Assembly (NCBI GenBank): GCA_016842085.1
Contig: JAEVEX010000023.1
Location: forward strand, 45,839-109,838
DNA from: Candidatus Thermoflexus tengchongensis
Lineage (GTDB): Bacteria; Chloroflexota; Anaerolineae; Thermoflexales; Thermoflexaceae
Length of the DNA: 64,000 bases
Reading direction: 5' to 3'
Below, piece by piece: positions 41,841 through 50,839 of the stretch; the stretch's first letter is position 1, and each line of letters starts with the position of its first letter. The translations under genes were made by a program, and so were the position numbers. A model generated the notes under the pieces. It saw nothing but the letters and a program-made list of their open reading frames with translations. It did no database searches and was not told where the DNA came from.

Positions 41841-42697
41841 TCATGACGGCTTTTGGGTTTAAGGGGCCGGATGCGGAGCATGGGGATGCTTTTGAGCGCT
41901 GGCTCCCGACTCTGCGAGCGGCGGGTTTCTCATGGATTGAGATCCGCGCCCCTGAGGAGCCGGATCCGGTTTGGGAGGCGCGATTGCGCGAGTGGCGGGA
42001 ACAGTATGGATGGTCGCTGTCGGTGCATGGTCGTTTCTTTGGGGTGAATCTCTCCAGCCCCAACGCGCGAGTGCGTCAGGCTGCGGTGGAGGTGGCCCGG
42101 GAAGATTTGATGTTTGCCGCGCGGATTGGGGCTCAGCGGTTGAATCTCCACGCGGGGGATGTGAACTGGTATGATGTCCCGCCCCCGGATCATCCAGACC
42201 ATGCCTGGATGATCCGGGAGCTGAATCGGCTGCGCACTCAGCACCTGCAGGCGGTCGCCCTTTCCCTGGCGGAGATCGGGGAGATGGCCCGGATCGTCGG
42301 CGTCGAAGTGGTGGTGGAGAACCTCTATAAGCCATGGGAGCTGCTGCGGACACCGGAAGAGGTCCAGATGTTCTTTGAGTCCATGGATCCATCCATAGGC
42401 TTCACGCTGGACACCGGTCACGCTCTGCTGGCGGGGTGGCCGCCGGTTACTTTCCTCCACGCTTTGAACAGCCGGGTCCGTCATCTCCATCTCCACTGGA
42501 ATGACGGGGCGTTCGATGTTCATGGTTTCCCGGACCTTTCCGAGCCTTCCGTACAGGAGCTCCTGCGATCGATCGGACGGATCAGCCCTCAGGCCACGCT
42601 GGTCATTGAAATCGTGCCGGGATCACCCAAGGGAACAATCGAGCGATTCCTGGAATGGCCCGCTCGAGCAAGGGAGTTTCTCGGAGCTTACCCATGA
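41837..42697 (+). CDS. Sugar phosphate isomerase/epimerase-like TIM barrel
   Basis: This 286-residue protein of the xylose isomerase-like family (AP endonuclease 2 fold) shows 'WIEIRAPEE', 'LSVHGRFFGVNLSS', 'RLNLHAGDVNW', 'VEVVVENLYKPWELLRTPEEVQMFF', 'GFTLDTGHALLAG' and 'VRHLHLHWNDGAFDVHGFP', with the His/Glu/Asp metal ligands in order. The start may be the GTG at 41837, which overlaps the ATPase stop, or the ATG at 41843. The family includes epimerases, isomerases and dehydratases of sugars and inositols. The position in a carbohydrate block fits one of these. Confidence 0.88.
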   Translation: MIMTAFGFKGPDAEHGDAFERWLPTLRAAGFSWIEIRAPEEPDPVWEARLREWREQYGWSLSVHGRFFGVNLSSPNARVRQAAVEVAREDLMFAARIGAQRLNLHAGDVNWYDVPPPDHPDHAWMIRELNRLRTQHLQAVALSLAEIGEMARIVGVEVVVENLYKPWELLRTPEEVQMFFESMDPSIGFTLDTGHALLAGWPPVTFLHALNSRVRHLHLHWNDGAFDVHGFPDLSEPSVQELLRSIGRISPQATLVIEIVPGSPKGTIERFLEWPARAREFLGAYP

Positions 42698-42721
42698 GAC
42701 TCCAGAAAGGAGGAGGTCGCC

Positions 42722-43894
42722 ATGCGTTCTAAAGGGATCGTTTTAGGTATGGTTCTAATGCTTCTGCTGGCGGCCTGTGCGCCGGCCGCCACGCCCACTC
42801 CGACGCCGGCACCTCCGGCTCCACCCACACCGGCCCCCGCCACGCCTACGCCGGTTCCGCCCACTCCAACGAAAACCCTGGAGCAGATGTCTTTTGAGGA
42901 GCGGATCGCCTTTCTGGCGGAGAAGGCCAAGGCGGAGGGCGGGGTAATCAATTCCTACGGGATGCCGGAGATCTGGGCGAACTATGGGGGGATCTATGCG
43001 GAGTTCAAGAAGCGCTTTGGCATCACCCAGCAGGACATTGACATGGGGAGCTCGGTGGTGCTGGCGCGCATGACAGAGGAGAACGCCAGCAAGAACGATG
43101 TCGCTGACCTCAAACCGGCCTTCGCCGCCGAGCTGGCCAAGCGAGGCCTCACAGCGGATTACAAGGTTTCCTGCTGGGATAAGCTTCCAGAGGGGCAGAA
43201 GGGCCAGGATCCGAACACGGGCTCTGTCTGGTACGTAGGCTACAAGGGTACCCTGGGCTGGATTGTGAACACCAATCTAATTAAGAAGATCCCGCGATCC
43301 TGGAAGGAGCTGGAGAATCCCGAATACAAGAACATGATCGGGTATCTGGATCCGCGCGCCACAGGTACCGGTATCAATACGGTGGAGGCTGCTGCCTACG
43401 CGGTGAGCGGGGATCCTTACAACTATAAGGCCGGTGCGGAGTTCCTGGGCCGGCTCCATAAGATGGGGCTGGTGGCCAGCGTGGATCCCAAGGTCACGGT
43501 GGATAAGTTCCAGCGGGGCGAGATCGGGATCCTGATCAACTTCGATTACAACCTCCTGAAATGGAAGGAAGAGCTGGGCGTCCCCAGCGAGGTGGTGATC
43601 CCGGCAGATGGGACGATCGCCAGCGGCGGCGGGGTGATCATCGCGAAGAACGCGCCGCATCCATACACGGCTCGTCTGTTTATGGAGTTCCTGCTCTGTG
43701 GGGATGGCCAGAAGCTCTACGCCCAGGCCTTCGTCACCCCCATCAACCCGGAGGTCCAGATTCCGCCCGAGGTGGCCGCCAAGTTCCCGCCCAAGGAGGC
43801 ATACGCCAAGGTGGTGATGATTGATTACGCCAAGGACGCGGCTATCTCGGAGGATCTGAAGAAGGCGTGGGCGGAGGCTACGGGAGCTCAGTAA
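42722..43894 (+). CDS. ABC substrate-binding lipoprotein (iron/sugar-phosphate AfuA-like)
   Basis: This is a 390-residue binding protein with lipobox LLLAAC and a Pro/Thr/Ala linker. The body begins 'MSFEERIAFLAEKAKAEGGVINSYGMPEIWANYGGIYAEFKKRFGI', then 'TGSVWYVGYKGTLGWIVNTNLIKKIPRSWKELENPEYKNMIGYLDPRATGTG' and 'VIPADGTIASGGGVIIAKNAPHPYTARLFMEFLL'. This is the class of FbpA/PotD/AfuA-type proteins, whose ligands range from ferric ion to polyamines and hexose phosphates. In this context a sugar phosphate or polyol is more likely than iron, which is an inference. A hairpin follows the gene. Confidence 0.9.
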   Translation: MRSKGIVLGMVLMLLLAACAPAATPTPTPAPPAPPTPAPATPTPVPPTPTKTLEQMSFEERIAFLAEKAKAEGGVINSYGMPEIWANYGGIYAEFKKRFGITQQDIDMGSSVVLARMTEENASKNDVADLKPAFAAELAKRGLTADYKVSCWDKLPEGQKGQDPNTGSVWYVGYKGTLGWIVNTNLIKKIPRSWKELENPEYKNMIGYLDPRATGTGINTVEAAAYAVSGDPYNYKAGAEFLGRLHKMGLVASVDPKVTVDKFQRGEIGILINFDYNLLKWKEELGVPSEVVIPADGTIASGGGVIIAKNAPHPYTARLFMEFLLCGDGQKLYAQAFVTPINPEVQIPPEVAAKFPPKEAYAKVVMIDYAKDAAISEDLKKAWAEATGAQ

Positions 43895-43968
43895 AGATTG
43901 CCATTTCGGGCTGAAGGATGTCCTCAGCCTGCCAGCCACAGGAGTTACACGGTCAGTTTCTTCCCTGG

Positions 43969-44003
43969 GGCCGAGTGGGGTGCCTTAGGCGCCTCACTCG
44001 GCC
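43969..44003 (+). terminator. Hairpin after first binding-protein gene
   Basis: A stem GGCCGAGTG/CACTCGGCC lies 75 bases after the binding-protein stop and before the permease genes. It lacks a clear T-run. Such hairpins inside ABC operons often protect the binding-protein mRNA or cause partial termination, so that more binding protein than permease is made. Confidence 0.5.
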
Positions 44004-44158
44004 TGTGAAGGATCCTCCCCTCTCTTCCTGGAGCGCTCTGGTGCTACAGAGGAGAAGGGTCTGATGGTTTTCTGTTCGAAACGAACGGCGTAAGCCCTGA
44101 GGTTATTCGTCTGCGCGGCATCCGGCGCAGGGCTTCCGAATTCGTGCTGGAGAGAACC

Positions 44159-45061
44159 ATGCCGGATATCACGGTAACTGCAGTTCGCAAGCCGATGGAG
44201 CGGCGGAAGGTGGTGTGGCTGGCCTCCTTCTTGCGGGCTGAAGTATTGCTGTTGCTTCCCTTCTTGCTTTTTCTTGGCCTGTTTGAGATCTACCCCCTGA
44301 TCAACATGGCCGTCCGGAGCCTATTTGACACAAATGGGACCTTTACCTTTCAGAATTACATCAATGTGTTCACGAAACCTCAATTTCGGGTGGCGATCCG
44401 GAACAGCCTCCTCTTCGCTTCGGCAGCAAGCCTGGTTGGGGGGATTGGAGGAACCTTCGTGGCGGCCCTGGCCGTCCGGCTGCCCTCACGCTGGCGCAAC
44501 TTCCTGCTCTCCCTCTATGCTCTTCCGATGACCCTTTCCGGGCTGGTTGTGGCCTTTGCTTTCATTGTCCTTCTGGGCCGCAACGGTGTGCTCAACCTGA
44601 TCGTCCGCCGGGCTTTTAATCTTCCTCCTACGGTGTATTTCAACCTGTATGACTGGCCGGGCATCGTGATGGTTTATGCCTTCTTTCAGATCCCCCTGAT
44701 GACGCTGAGCATGGCCGCTGTGTTTGAGAACCTGGATCCCAGTTTGATTGAAGCAGCCCGCAATCTGGGTGCCCGGCCGTGGCAGGTCTGGCGGTATGTG
44801 GTGATACCGGTGCTTCTGCCGGGTTTCCTGGCGGGTATGAGCATTCAATTCGCCGGGATGATGGGGGCGTTTGGAACGGTGCTGGCCCTGGTCGGGATGG
44901 CCAAGAACCTGCTCTCCCTGCAGATTTACTCCCACGCTTCGGAATCCACCTATAACCTGCCCCAGGCGGGAGCGCTGGCCATCGTGCTGATTGCCATCAC
45001 CGGGGTGGCCCTGGCCCTGTTGAGCTGGGGTGCCCGGCGGCTGGCGCGGAGGGGGACATGA
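44159..45061 (+). CDS. ABC importer permease (PotB/FbpB-like)
   Basis: This 300-residue protein has about six membrane helices, 'LLLPFLLFLGLFEIYPLINMAVRSLF' first. The coupling motif is 'IEAARNLGARPWQVWRYVVIPVLLPGFLAGMSIQFA', the EAA loop that meets the ATPase. I chose the ATG at 44159 with GGAG upstream over the GTG at 44144. It overlaps the next permease gene as ATGA. Confidence 0.93.
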   Translation: MPDITVTAVRKPMERRKVVWLASFLRAEVLLLLPFLLFLGLFEIYPLINMAVRSLFDTNGTFTFQNYINVFTKPQFRVAIRNSLLFASAASLVGGIGGTFVAALAVRLPSRWRNFLLSLYALPMTLSGLVVAFAFIVLLGRNGVLNLIVRRAFNLPPTVYFNLYDWPGIVMVYAFFQIPLMTLSMAAVFENLDPSLIEAARNLGARPWQVWRYVVIPVLLPGFLAGMSIQFAGMMGAFGTVLALVGMAKNLLSLQIYSHASESTYNLPQAGALAIVLIAITGVALALLSWGARRLARRGT

Positions 45062-45840
45062 TCCGGTGGATCCTGTTTGTGTTCCTGGTGCTTTATATCG
45101 TCGTTCCGATGCTGATGCCCGTGATCTTCTCCTTCAGCGTGTTCTGGCAGGACATCCTGCCCCAGGGGTTCACCCTGCGATGGTATGAGGCCATCCTCAC
45201 GCGCCCTGCCAATTATGAGGCCTTGCTGGTCTCGCTGACCGTGGCCTCGAGCGCGGTTCTCCTGAATGTCTTGATTACTGTCCCTGCCGCATACGCCCTG
45301 AACCGGATGGCGTCGAAATGGGGGCAGCGCTTGCGGGAGGGAGCGATGATCCTGCCCCTGATCTTTCCTCCGCTGGTGGTGGGCACCGCGCTTCTGCAGG
45401 CTTTCACCCGTCCTCCTCTGGCGCTCACCGGGACGCTCTGGATGGTGATCATCGCTCATACCATCCTGGGCTTCCCTTTCATGTTCCGAATCGTCCTGGC
45501 TGCTTTCCAGACCATCGATGAACGGACTCTCAGCGAGGCGGCGGCCAGCCTGGGAGCCAACCTGTGGCAGCGGATGCGTTACGTGCTGATCCCTAACGTT
45601 CTGCCTGGCATCCTCTCCGGCGCCCTCCTCGTTTTCGCCATCAGCATGGGGGAGTTCGAGGTGACGTCCATGGTCGCCGGGTTTACAGCCCAAACGCTTC
45701 CCCTGCGCCTCTTTCAGCAGATCCGCAATGATATGCGGGTGGCTTCCGCCATCACGGCGTTCCTGATTTATGTATCTTTCCTCTCCTTCATGCTGATGAG
45801 CTATCTGGGAGCACGGATGCGCCGTCTCCGGGCCCTCTGA
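45058..45840 (+). CDS. ABC importer permease (PotC/FbpB-like)
   Basis: This 260-residue membrane protein starts 'RWILFVFLVLYIVVPMLMPVIFSFSVFWQDILPQGFTLRWYEAIL' and has the coupling motif 'LSEAAASLGANLWQRMRYVLIPNVLPGILSGALLVFAISMGEFEVTS'. These features mark the second permease of a polyamine/iron-type importer. It is translationally coupled to the preceding permease. Confidence 0.93.
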   Translation: MIRWILFVFLVLYIVVPMLMPVIFSFSVFWQDILPQGFTLRWYEAILTRPANYEALLVSLTVASSAVLLNVLITVPAAYALNRMASKWGQRLREGAMILPLIFPPLVVGTALLQAFTRPPLALTGTLWMVIIAHTILGFPFMFRIVLAAFQTIDERTLSEAAASLGANLWQRMRYVLIPNVLPGILSGALLVFAISMGEFEVTSMVAGFTAQTLPLRLFQQIRNDMRVASAITAFLIYVSFLSFMLMSYLGARMRRLRAL

Positions 45841-46074
45841 TTCAGCGCTCCTGCTCCTGTGCGGGCTCATTGAGGAATCTCGCTCCCGGAGGATGGTGGC
45901 CAAACGGCTCACTGTAGAGGGCGCACAAACAATCCGGGAGCTATGCAGCCAGTCTTCTCGTAGGGGATTTTGGGGCCTCAGAGAGAGGGAGAAATGGGGC
46001 TGAAACATCTCACTGCCTTCTTGATCGGAGCCTATCGGGGCAAGTTAAGTCAAGGAAAAGAAAGGAGGTGAAAG

Positions 46075-47373
46075 ATGTTCCGTCGTATCGCTGGATTTGT
46101 GATGGCGCTGGGAATGCTGGCATCCTGGCTGCTCGGATGCCGGCCGGCGGCTCCTTCCCCGGTCACGCTGACCATCATTATGGAGCAGGTGCCGGATACC
46201 GACGTCATCCGCAAGCTCCTGCCGGATTTCGAGAAGGAGAACCCGGGGATCAAGGTGGTTATCGACGCCATGCCTTACGACGCGATGCGGGATAAAATCC
46301 TCGCCTCATTCATGGCTCCCCGGGCGACTTACGATGTGATCATCGTTGACAATCCATGGATGGATGAATTCGTCGCTGGCAATTTCCTGGAGCCTCTGGA
46401 CGATCGAATCCGGGGGATCCCCGACTACGACTTCGAGGATTTCGTGAAGCCGGTGCGGGACATCGGGGTTGTGGGCGGCAAGATCTATGGCATCCCCTTC
46501 TATAATTACGCGCTGGGCCTGATTGTGCGCCAGGATCTCTTCGATGACCCCGCTTATCGGGATGCCTATCAGAAGAAATACGGGAAGCCGCTGGCCCCGC
46601 CGACCACGCTGGAGGACTACGTTCGGATCGCTCAGTTCTTCAAGGAGCAGAGCGGTGGGAAGATCTACGGGGCGGCGATGCAGCCCCAGCGAGGCTATAA
46701 GGTCTTCGAGGAGTGGAAGAACTGGCTCTATGCCGCGGGGGGGAATCTCCTGGACGATCAGGGGAAGGTGATCCTGGACCGCCCGGAGGCTGTCCGCGCG
46801 CTGGAGCTTTACATCGAGATGTATAAAACCGCTGCTCCTCCCAACTCATTGAACTGGGGCTTTGATGAGGCCCTTCGGAGCATGGCGGCCGGAGAGGCGG
46901 CGACGATGATGAGCTACAACTGGATGCTGCCGACGCTGAACAACCCTCAGGGGCCGGCAGGCAACCTGGCCGGGAAGTTCGCGCTGTATGAGGTCCCCGG
47001 CGGCAAGGCGGTGCTGGGCGCCTGGCACTGGGCCATCCCGCGCAATGCACCTAACAAGGATGCCTCCTGGCGCTTTATCTCGTGGGTGACCTCGAAGCGG
47101 GTTGAGAAGCAACGGGTGATCCTGGGCGGGGCGCCCGTTCGGGTGAGCGCGATGAAGGATCCGGAGGTCTGGCAGAAGGGCTTCGGGCAGAGCTATTACG
47201 AGACGGTGCTGAAGATCCTGGAGGATGCGGAACCTCTGGCCCGAGGTCCCAAGGCGGAGGAGATCATTCAGGTCGTGGGCACCGAGCTGAATGCGGCGGT
47301 AGCTGGAGAGAAAACTGCGGAGCAGGCATTGAAGGATGCCGCGGCCCAGGTTCGTCGCATCCTGGGCCAGTGA
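46075..47373 (+). CDS. ABC sugar-type substrate-binding lipoprotein (family 1)
   Basis: This is a 432-residue binding protein. The leader ends in the lipobox LLGC without a long linker. It contains 'LTIIMEQVPDTDVIRKLLPDFEKENPGIKVVIDAMPYDAMRDKILASFMAPRATYDVIIVDNPWMDEFVAGNFLEPLDD', the standard opening of MalE/UgpB-like proteins. Later it has 'GEAATMMSYNWMLPTLNNP' and 'AWHWAIPRNAPNKDASWRFISWVTS'. It follows a good GGAGG site after a 234-base gap, so it may also have its own promoter. It serves the MalFG-like permeases that follow. Confidence 0.94.
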   Translation: MFRRIAGFVMALGMLASWLLGCRPAAPSPVTLTIIMEQVPDTDVIRKLLPDFEKENPGIKVVIDAMPYDAMRDKILASFMAPRATYDVIIVDNPWMDEFVAGNFLEPLDDRIRGIPDYDFEDFVKPVRDIGVVGGKIYGIPFYNYALGLIVRQDLFDDPAYRDAYQKKYGKPLAPPTTLEDYVRIAQFFKEQSGGKIYGAAMQPQRGYKVFEEWKNWLYAAGGNLLDDQGKVILDRPEAVRALELYIEMYKTAAPPNSLNWGFDEALRSMAAGEAATMMSYNWMLPTLNNPQGPAGNLAGKFALYEVPGGKAVLGAWHWAIPRNAPNKDASWRFISWVTSKRVEKQRVILGGAPVRVSAMKDPEVWQKGFGQSYYETVLKILEDAEPLARGPKAEEIIQVVGTELNAAVAGEKTAEQALKDAAAQVRRILGQ

Positions 47374-47382
47374 GTCGAATCG

Positions 47383-47412
47383 CGGGGGAGGCGATTCGGG
47401 CAGCCTCCCCCG
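47383..47412 (+). terminator. Hairpin after second binding-protein gene
   Basis: A perfect ten-base stem CGGGGGAGGC/GCCTCCCCCG with a ten-base loop lies just after the binding-protein stop and before the permeases. Its place is the same as that of the hairpin at 43969, and partial termination or mRNA protection is likely. Confidence 0.55.
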
Positions 47413-47439
47413 GACTATTCTTTCGAAGGTGGAGGCGGG

Positions 47440-48309
47440 ATGGGACATCGGGACCGACGGTTGGGCCGCCGGATGGTTCTGCCTCTGATCCTGTTGTTGC
47501 TCGCTGTGCAGGGTTATCCGATGGCCTTCGCCGTGTATATCTCAGCGCACGATTACCGGCTCACCGCCCTGAGCGAGGTCCGCTGGGTCGGGCTGGAGCA
47601 GTATCGAGGGCTGCTGGACAATCCCTCTTACTGGACTGCGATGAAGAACACTCTGGTTTTCGTGTTCGGTGCGGTGAGCCTGGAGCTCCTCCTGGGCTTC
47701 CTGGTGGCTTATCTCCTCTGGCGGCCGGTGCCCGCGCAGAATCTCTTCCGGGCGATCCTGTTGACGCCCATGTTCGTCACCCCCATCGCCGTTGGCCTGA
47801 TGTTCCGATTCCTGCTGAACAATCAGCTGGGGATCATCCCGGTCTGGTTACGATCCCTGGGGCTGGAGATCGACTGGTTTGGCCCTGATCTTGCGCTCTT
47901 CTCCCTGATCCTGATCGATGTGTGGCAATGGACCCCGCTGATGGTGCTGCTGCTTCTGGCGGGGTTGGAGGCCCTGCCGGTGGAGCCTTTCGAGGCCGCG
48001 CGGGTGGATGGCGCATCGGAGCTTCAAATTATCCGACACTTAACCATCCCCCTTATCCGCCCGGTGATGCTGGCGGCGATCCTGATCCGGATGCTGGATG
48101 CCTTTCGTGTGTTTGAATATGTATACGCCATCACGAGGGGCGGGCCGGGGGAGCGCACCGAGACGATTCTGTTCCACATCTACCGGGTCGGCTTCCTGTA
48201 TTTCCGATTGGGAGAAGCGGCGGCGATGGCCATTACGCTTGCACTGGTGATCTTTGTCCTCGTGGTGCTTCTTTTCCGCAGTCTGCGGCGTCAGGAGGCC
48301 CTGACATGA
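47440..48309 (+). CDS. ABC sugar importer permease (MalF/UgpA type)
   Basis: This is a 289-residue protein with six membrane helices. 'LGRRMVLPLILLLLAVQGYPMAFAVYISAHDYRL' is the usual start, and the coupling loop is 'FEAARVDGASELQIIRHLTIPLIRPVMLAAILIRMLDAFRVFE', the CUT1-type EAA motif. The stop overlaps the next permease as ATGA. Confidence 0.95.
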   Translation: MGHRDRRLGRRMVLPLILLLLAVQGYPMAFAVYISAHDYRLTALSEVRWVGLEQYRGLLDNPSYWTAMKNTLVFVFGAVSLELLLGFLVAYLLWRPVPAQNLFRAILLTPMFVTPIAVGLMFRFLLNNQLGIIPVWLRSLGLEIDWFGPDLALFSLILIDVWQWTPLMVLLLLAGLEALPVEPFEAARVDGASELQIIRHLTIPLIRPVMLAAILIRMLDAFRVFEYVYAITRGGPGERTETILFHIYRVGFLYFRLGEAAAMAITLALVIFVLVVLLFRSLRRQEALT

Positions 48310-49181
48310 CCGGGCTGGCTCGTGGCATCGCCGTAAAGGCCATGCCCGCCCGCGGGATCCTGCGCTGGGGGCGGCGATGGCCTGTCCTTTTGCGATTCAG
48401 CATGCTCTCCATCGCCGCGGTGGCCGTCCTGTTCCCCTTTCTGTGGATTTTCCTGGCCTCCTTGAAGCCGCCGGTGGAGCTGAGCCGTCCTTCCCTCTTC
48501 GGGTTCGAGCCAACCGGTGTGAACTGGTCAGAGGTCTGGTTGAACTCCCCCTTCGCCCGCTATTTCCTGAACAGCGTGATGGTGGGGAGTCTCACGGTGA
48601 TGGTTTCCCTGATCGTCGGAGCACCTGCCGCTTACGCTTTCTCTCGCTTCCGGGTCGGAGGAACAGGGCTGCGCTTTCTGATCCTGGCCGCCCAGATGAT
48701 GCCGCCGGCGCTTTTCATCATCCCCTTTTTCCTGATGGCTTACTATGTTGGGCTTCTGGATACGATCTGGGCAGTGGCCATCGCCCATCTCACGTTTATC
48801 GCCCCTCTCGTGACGTGGTTTCTGATCGGGTTCTTTGAAGATGTGCCGCGGGATCTGGAGGAACAGGCGATGGTGGATGGATGCACGCGATGGCAGGCCT
48901 TCGTTCGGGTTGTCCTGCCGGCTGCTCGCCCTGGCCTGGCCGCCGCCGGGCTGTTCGCTTTCATCATGTCCTGGAATGAGATGTTTTACGCCCTGATGCT
49001 GGCGGGCGGGCATTCCAAGACATTGCCGGTGGCGATCGCTGGCTACTGGACCTTCCGGGGAGTGGATATGGGGAAGATGTCCGTGGCAATTACCTCGGCA
49101 GTGATCCCGGTGATGATCGCTTCATTTTTTGTGCAACGGTATCTGGTGCGCGGCCTGGGAGGAGGCGCTCTGAAAGGATGA
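48306..49181 (+). CDS. ABC sugar importer permease (MalG/UgpE type)
   Basis: This 291-residue membrane protein has 'FPFLWIFLASLKPPVELSRPSLFGFEPT', 'NSVMVGSLTVMVSLIVGAPAAYAFSRFRV' and the coupling loop 'LEEQAMVDGCTRWQAFVRVVLPAARPGLAAAGLFAFIMSWNEM', typical of MalG-like subunits. No ATPase gene follows, so the ATPase at 40770 is the nearest candidate motor. Confidence 0.95.
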   Translation: MTGLARGIAVKAMPARGILRWGRRWPVLLRFSMLSIAAVAVLFPFLWIFLASLKPPVELSRPSLFGFEPTGVNWSEVWLNSPFARYFLNSVMVGSLTVMVSLIVGAPAAYAFSRFRVGGTGLRFLILAAQMMPPALFIIPFFLMAYYVGLLDTIWAVAIAHLTFIAPLVTWFLIGFFEDVPRDLEEQAMVDGCTRWQAFVRVVLPAARPGLAAAGLFAFIMSWNEMFYALMLAGGHSKTLPVAIAGYWTFRGVDMGKMSVAITSAVIPVMIASFFVQRYLVRGLGGGALKG

Positions 49182-49195
49182 TCAGGAGGTCCGCG

Positions 49196-50698
49196 ATGGC
49201 GCGTTTCGCTCTGGGAATCGATGTGGGAACCAGTGGGGTGAAAGGGGTTCTGATCGAGCCAGGCGGGGAGCAGGTGGCGGAGGCCTATGCTCCCCATGAT
49301 CTCCGCTCTCCTCATCCGGGGTGGTCCGAAGAGGACCCGGCGGACTGGTGGCAGGGGGTGGTTTCCGTCTGCCGGCAGCTTCTGATGAATCGGGATCCGC
49401 GAGAGGTGGCTGTGGTTGGATGCAGCGGGATGGTGCCTGCCCTGGTCTTGCTGGACGAGAGGGGGCATCCCCTGCGTCCTGCTATCCTCCAGAACGATGC
49501 GCGGGCCGTGGAAGAGATCGAGTGGCTCCGTCGGAACCTGGATCAGGAGCAGCTCTTCGCCCGGACAGGCGGTTACACCAATCAGCAGCACGTCGGCCCC
49601 CGCCTGATGTGGATCCAGCGGCATGAGCCGGAGGTGTGGCGCCGCACCCGCCACGTCGTGGGATCTTATGACTATATCGCTCACCGGCTGAGCGGGGCAT
49701 GGTCGCTGGAGATCAACTGGGCGGTGGAGAGCGGCCTGTTTGATATTTACCGGCGGACATGGGATGAGATGTTTTTGCAGGCCAGCCATTTGCGCGAGGA
49801 GCTTTTCCCACCCGTGCGCTTTCCCACAGAGATCGTGGGCGAGGTTACGCGGGAGGCGGCGGAGGCAACAGGTCTGGCACCGGGAACGCTGGTGGTGGCC
49901 GGGAGCGCGGACCACGTAGCCTCCGCGCTGGCTGCTGGCCTCCGGGAGCATGGAGATCTGTTGATCAAGTTCGGCGCTGCAGGAGATATCCTGTATTGCA
50001 TGGATCGTCTGGAGACCCATCCCCAGCTTTACATTGATTATCACGATATCCCCGAACGTTACCTGCTGAACGGATGCATGGCGGCTTCCGGCTCTCTGGT
50101 GAAGTGGTTTGTTACCCAGGTGCTGGGGGAAGAGGGGGGCTCCACAACCTATCGTCGGTTGGATCAGGAGGCCGCAGCCGTTCCACCGGCTTCCGATGGC
50201 TTGATCGTCCTGCCTTATTTCCTTGGGGAGAAGACCCCACTCTTTGATCCAGAGGCCCGGGGGATCTTCTTTGGGCTTACCCTGAGCCACGGCCGGGGCC
50301 ATATGTTCCGCGCCATCCTCGAGGCAGTGATCTATGGATTCCAGCACCATCTGGAGATCCTGCGGGAACGCGGTTATCCCATCCGACGGGTGCTAGCCAC
50401 CGACGGCGGGGTGCGCAGCGAGCTGTGGCGGCAGATCGCCGCCGATGTTCTGGGGCTCCCTGTGGAGGCTCATCCCGGGCATCCCGGCTCGGCCCTGGGA
50501 GTGGCTTTCGTGGCCGGGATGGGCGCTGGCCTGTTCCAGGATTGGGCGGAGATCGAGGCCTTTGCGGGCCCAGCTTACTGGAATGAGCCGAATCCGGAAG
50601 CCCATCAACGGTATCAGGAGGCCTATCGCCTTTATCGAGACCTTTATGAGGCGCTCAAACCGCTTTTCCCTCGCGCGGGTCGGCTGTCCGGAGGGTAA
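49196..50698 (+). CDS. FGGY family carbohydrate kinase (xylulokinase-like)
   Basis: This is a 500-residue kinase. It opens 'ARFALGIDVGTSGVKGVLIEPGGEQV', then 'PHPGWSEEDPADWWQGVVSVCRQLL', and later has 'YFLGEKTPLFDPEARGIFFGLTLSHGRGHMFRAILEAVIYGFQHHLEIL' and 'LATDGGVRSELWRQIAADVLGLPVEAH', the FGGY ATP-site and signature regions. Substrates of the family are pentuloses, polyols and related sugars. The ATG at 49196 follows AGGAGG and is preferred over 49178. It would phosphorylate the imported sugar, and its product may be the signal for the DeoR regulator. Confidence 0.93.
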   Translation: MARFALGIDVGTSGVKGVLIEPGGEQVAEAYAPHDLRSPHPGWSEEDPADWWQGVVSVCRQLLMNRDPREVAVVGCSGMVPALVLLDERGHPLRPAILQNDARAVEEIEWLRRNLDQEQLFARTGGYTNQQHVGPRLMWIQRHEPEVWRRTRHVVGSYDYIAHRLSGAWSLEINWAVESGLFDIYRRTWDEMFLQASHLREELFPPVRFPTEIVGEVTREAAEATGLAPGTLVVAGSADHVASALAAGLREHGDLLIKFGAAGDILYCMDRLETHPQLYIDYHDIPERYLLNGCMAASGSLVKWFVTQVLGEEGGSTTYRRLDQEAAAVPPASDGLIVLPYFLGEKTPLFDPEARGIFFGLTLSHGRGHMFRAILEAVIYGFQHHLEILRERGYPIRRVLATDGGVRSELWRQIAADVLGLPVEAHPGHPGSALGVAFVAGMGAGLFQDWAEIEAFAGPAYWNEPNPEAHQRYQEAYRLYRDLYEALKPLFPRAGRLSGG

Positions 50699-50839
50699 AA
50701 CCTCGATAGGAGTTGGACACTGGTTTCCTTCGAAGGACCTTCGGGCCTGAAGAAGGCGAGGGAAGAGGGGGGCCACCTCATCTTCTTCTCGGTCTGATCG
50801 TGTAAGTTTCAGCCACTTTACTTCCAAGGAGGTTTACCC

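Noticed and set aside
42722-45840. First importer of the DeoR block as an iron transporter
   Set aside because: The family allows iron, but the regulator, kinase, isomerase and dehydrogenase around it point to carbohydrate. There is no Fur-like site visible.
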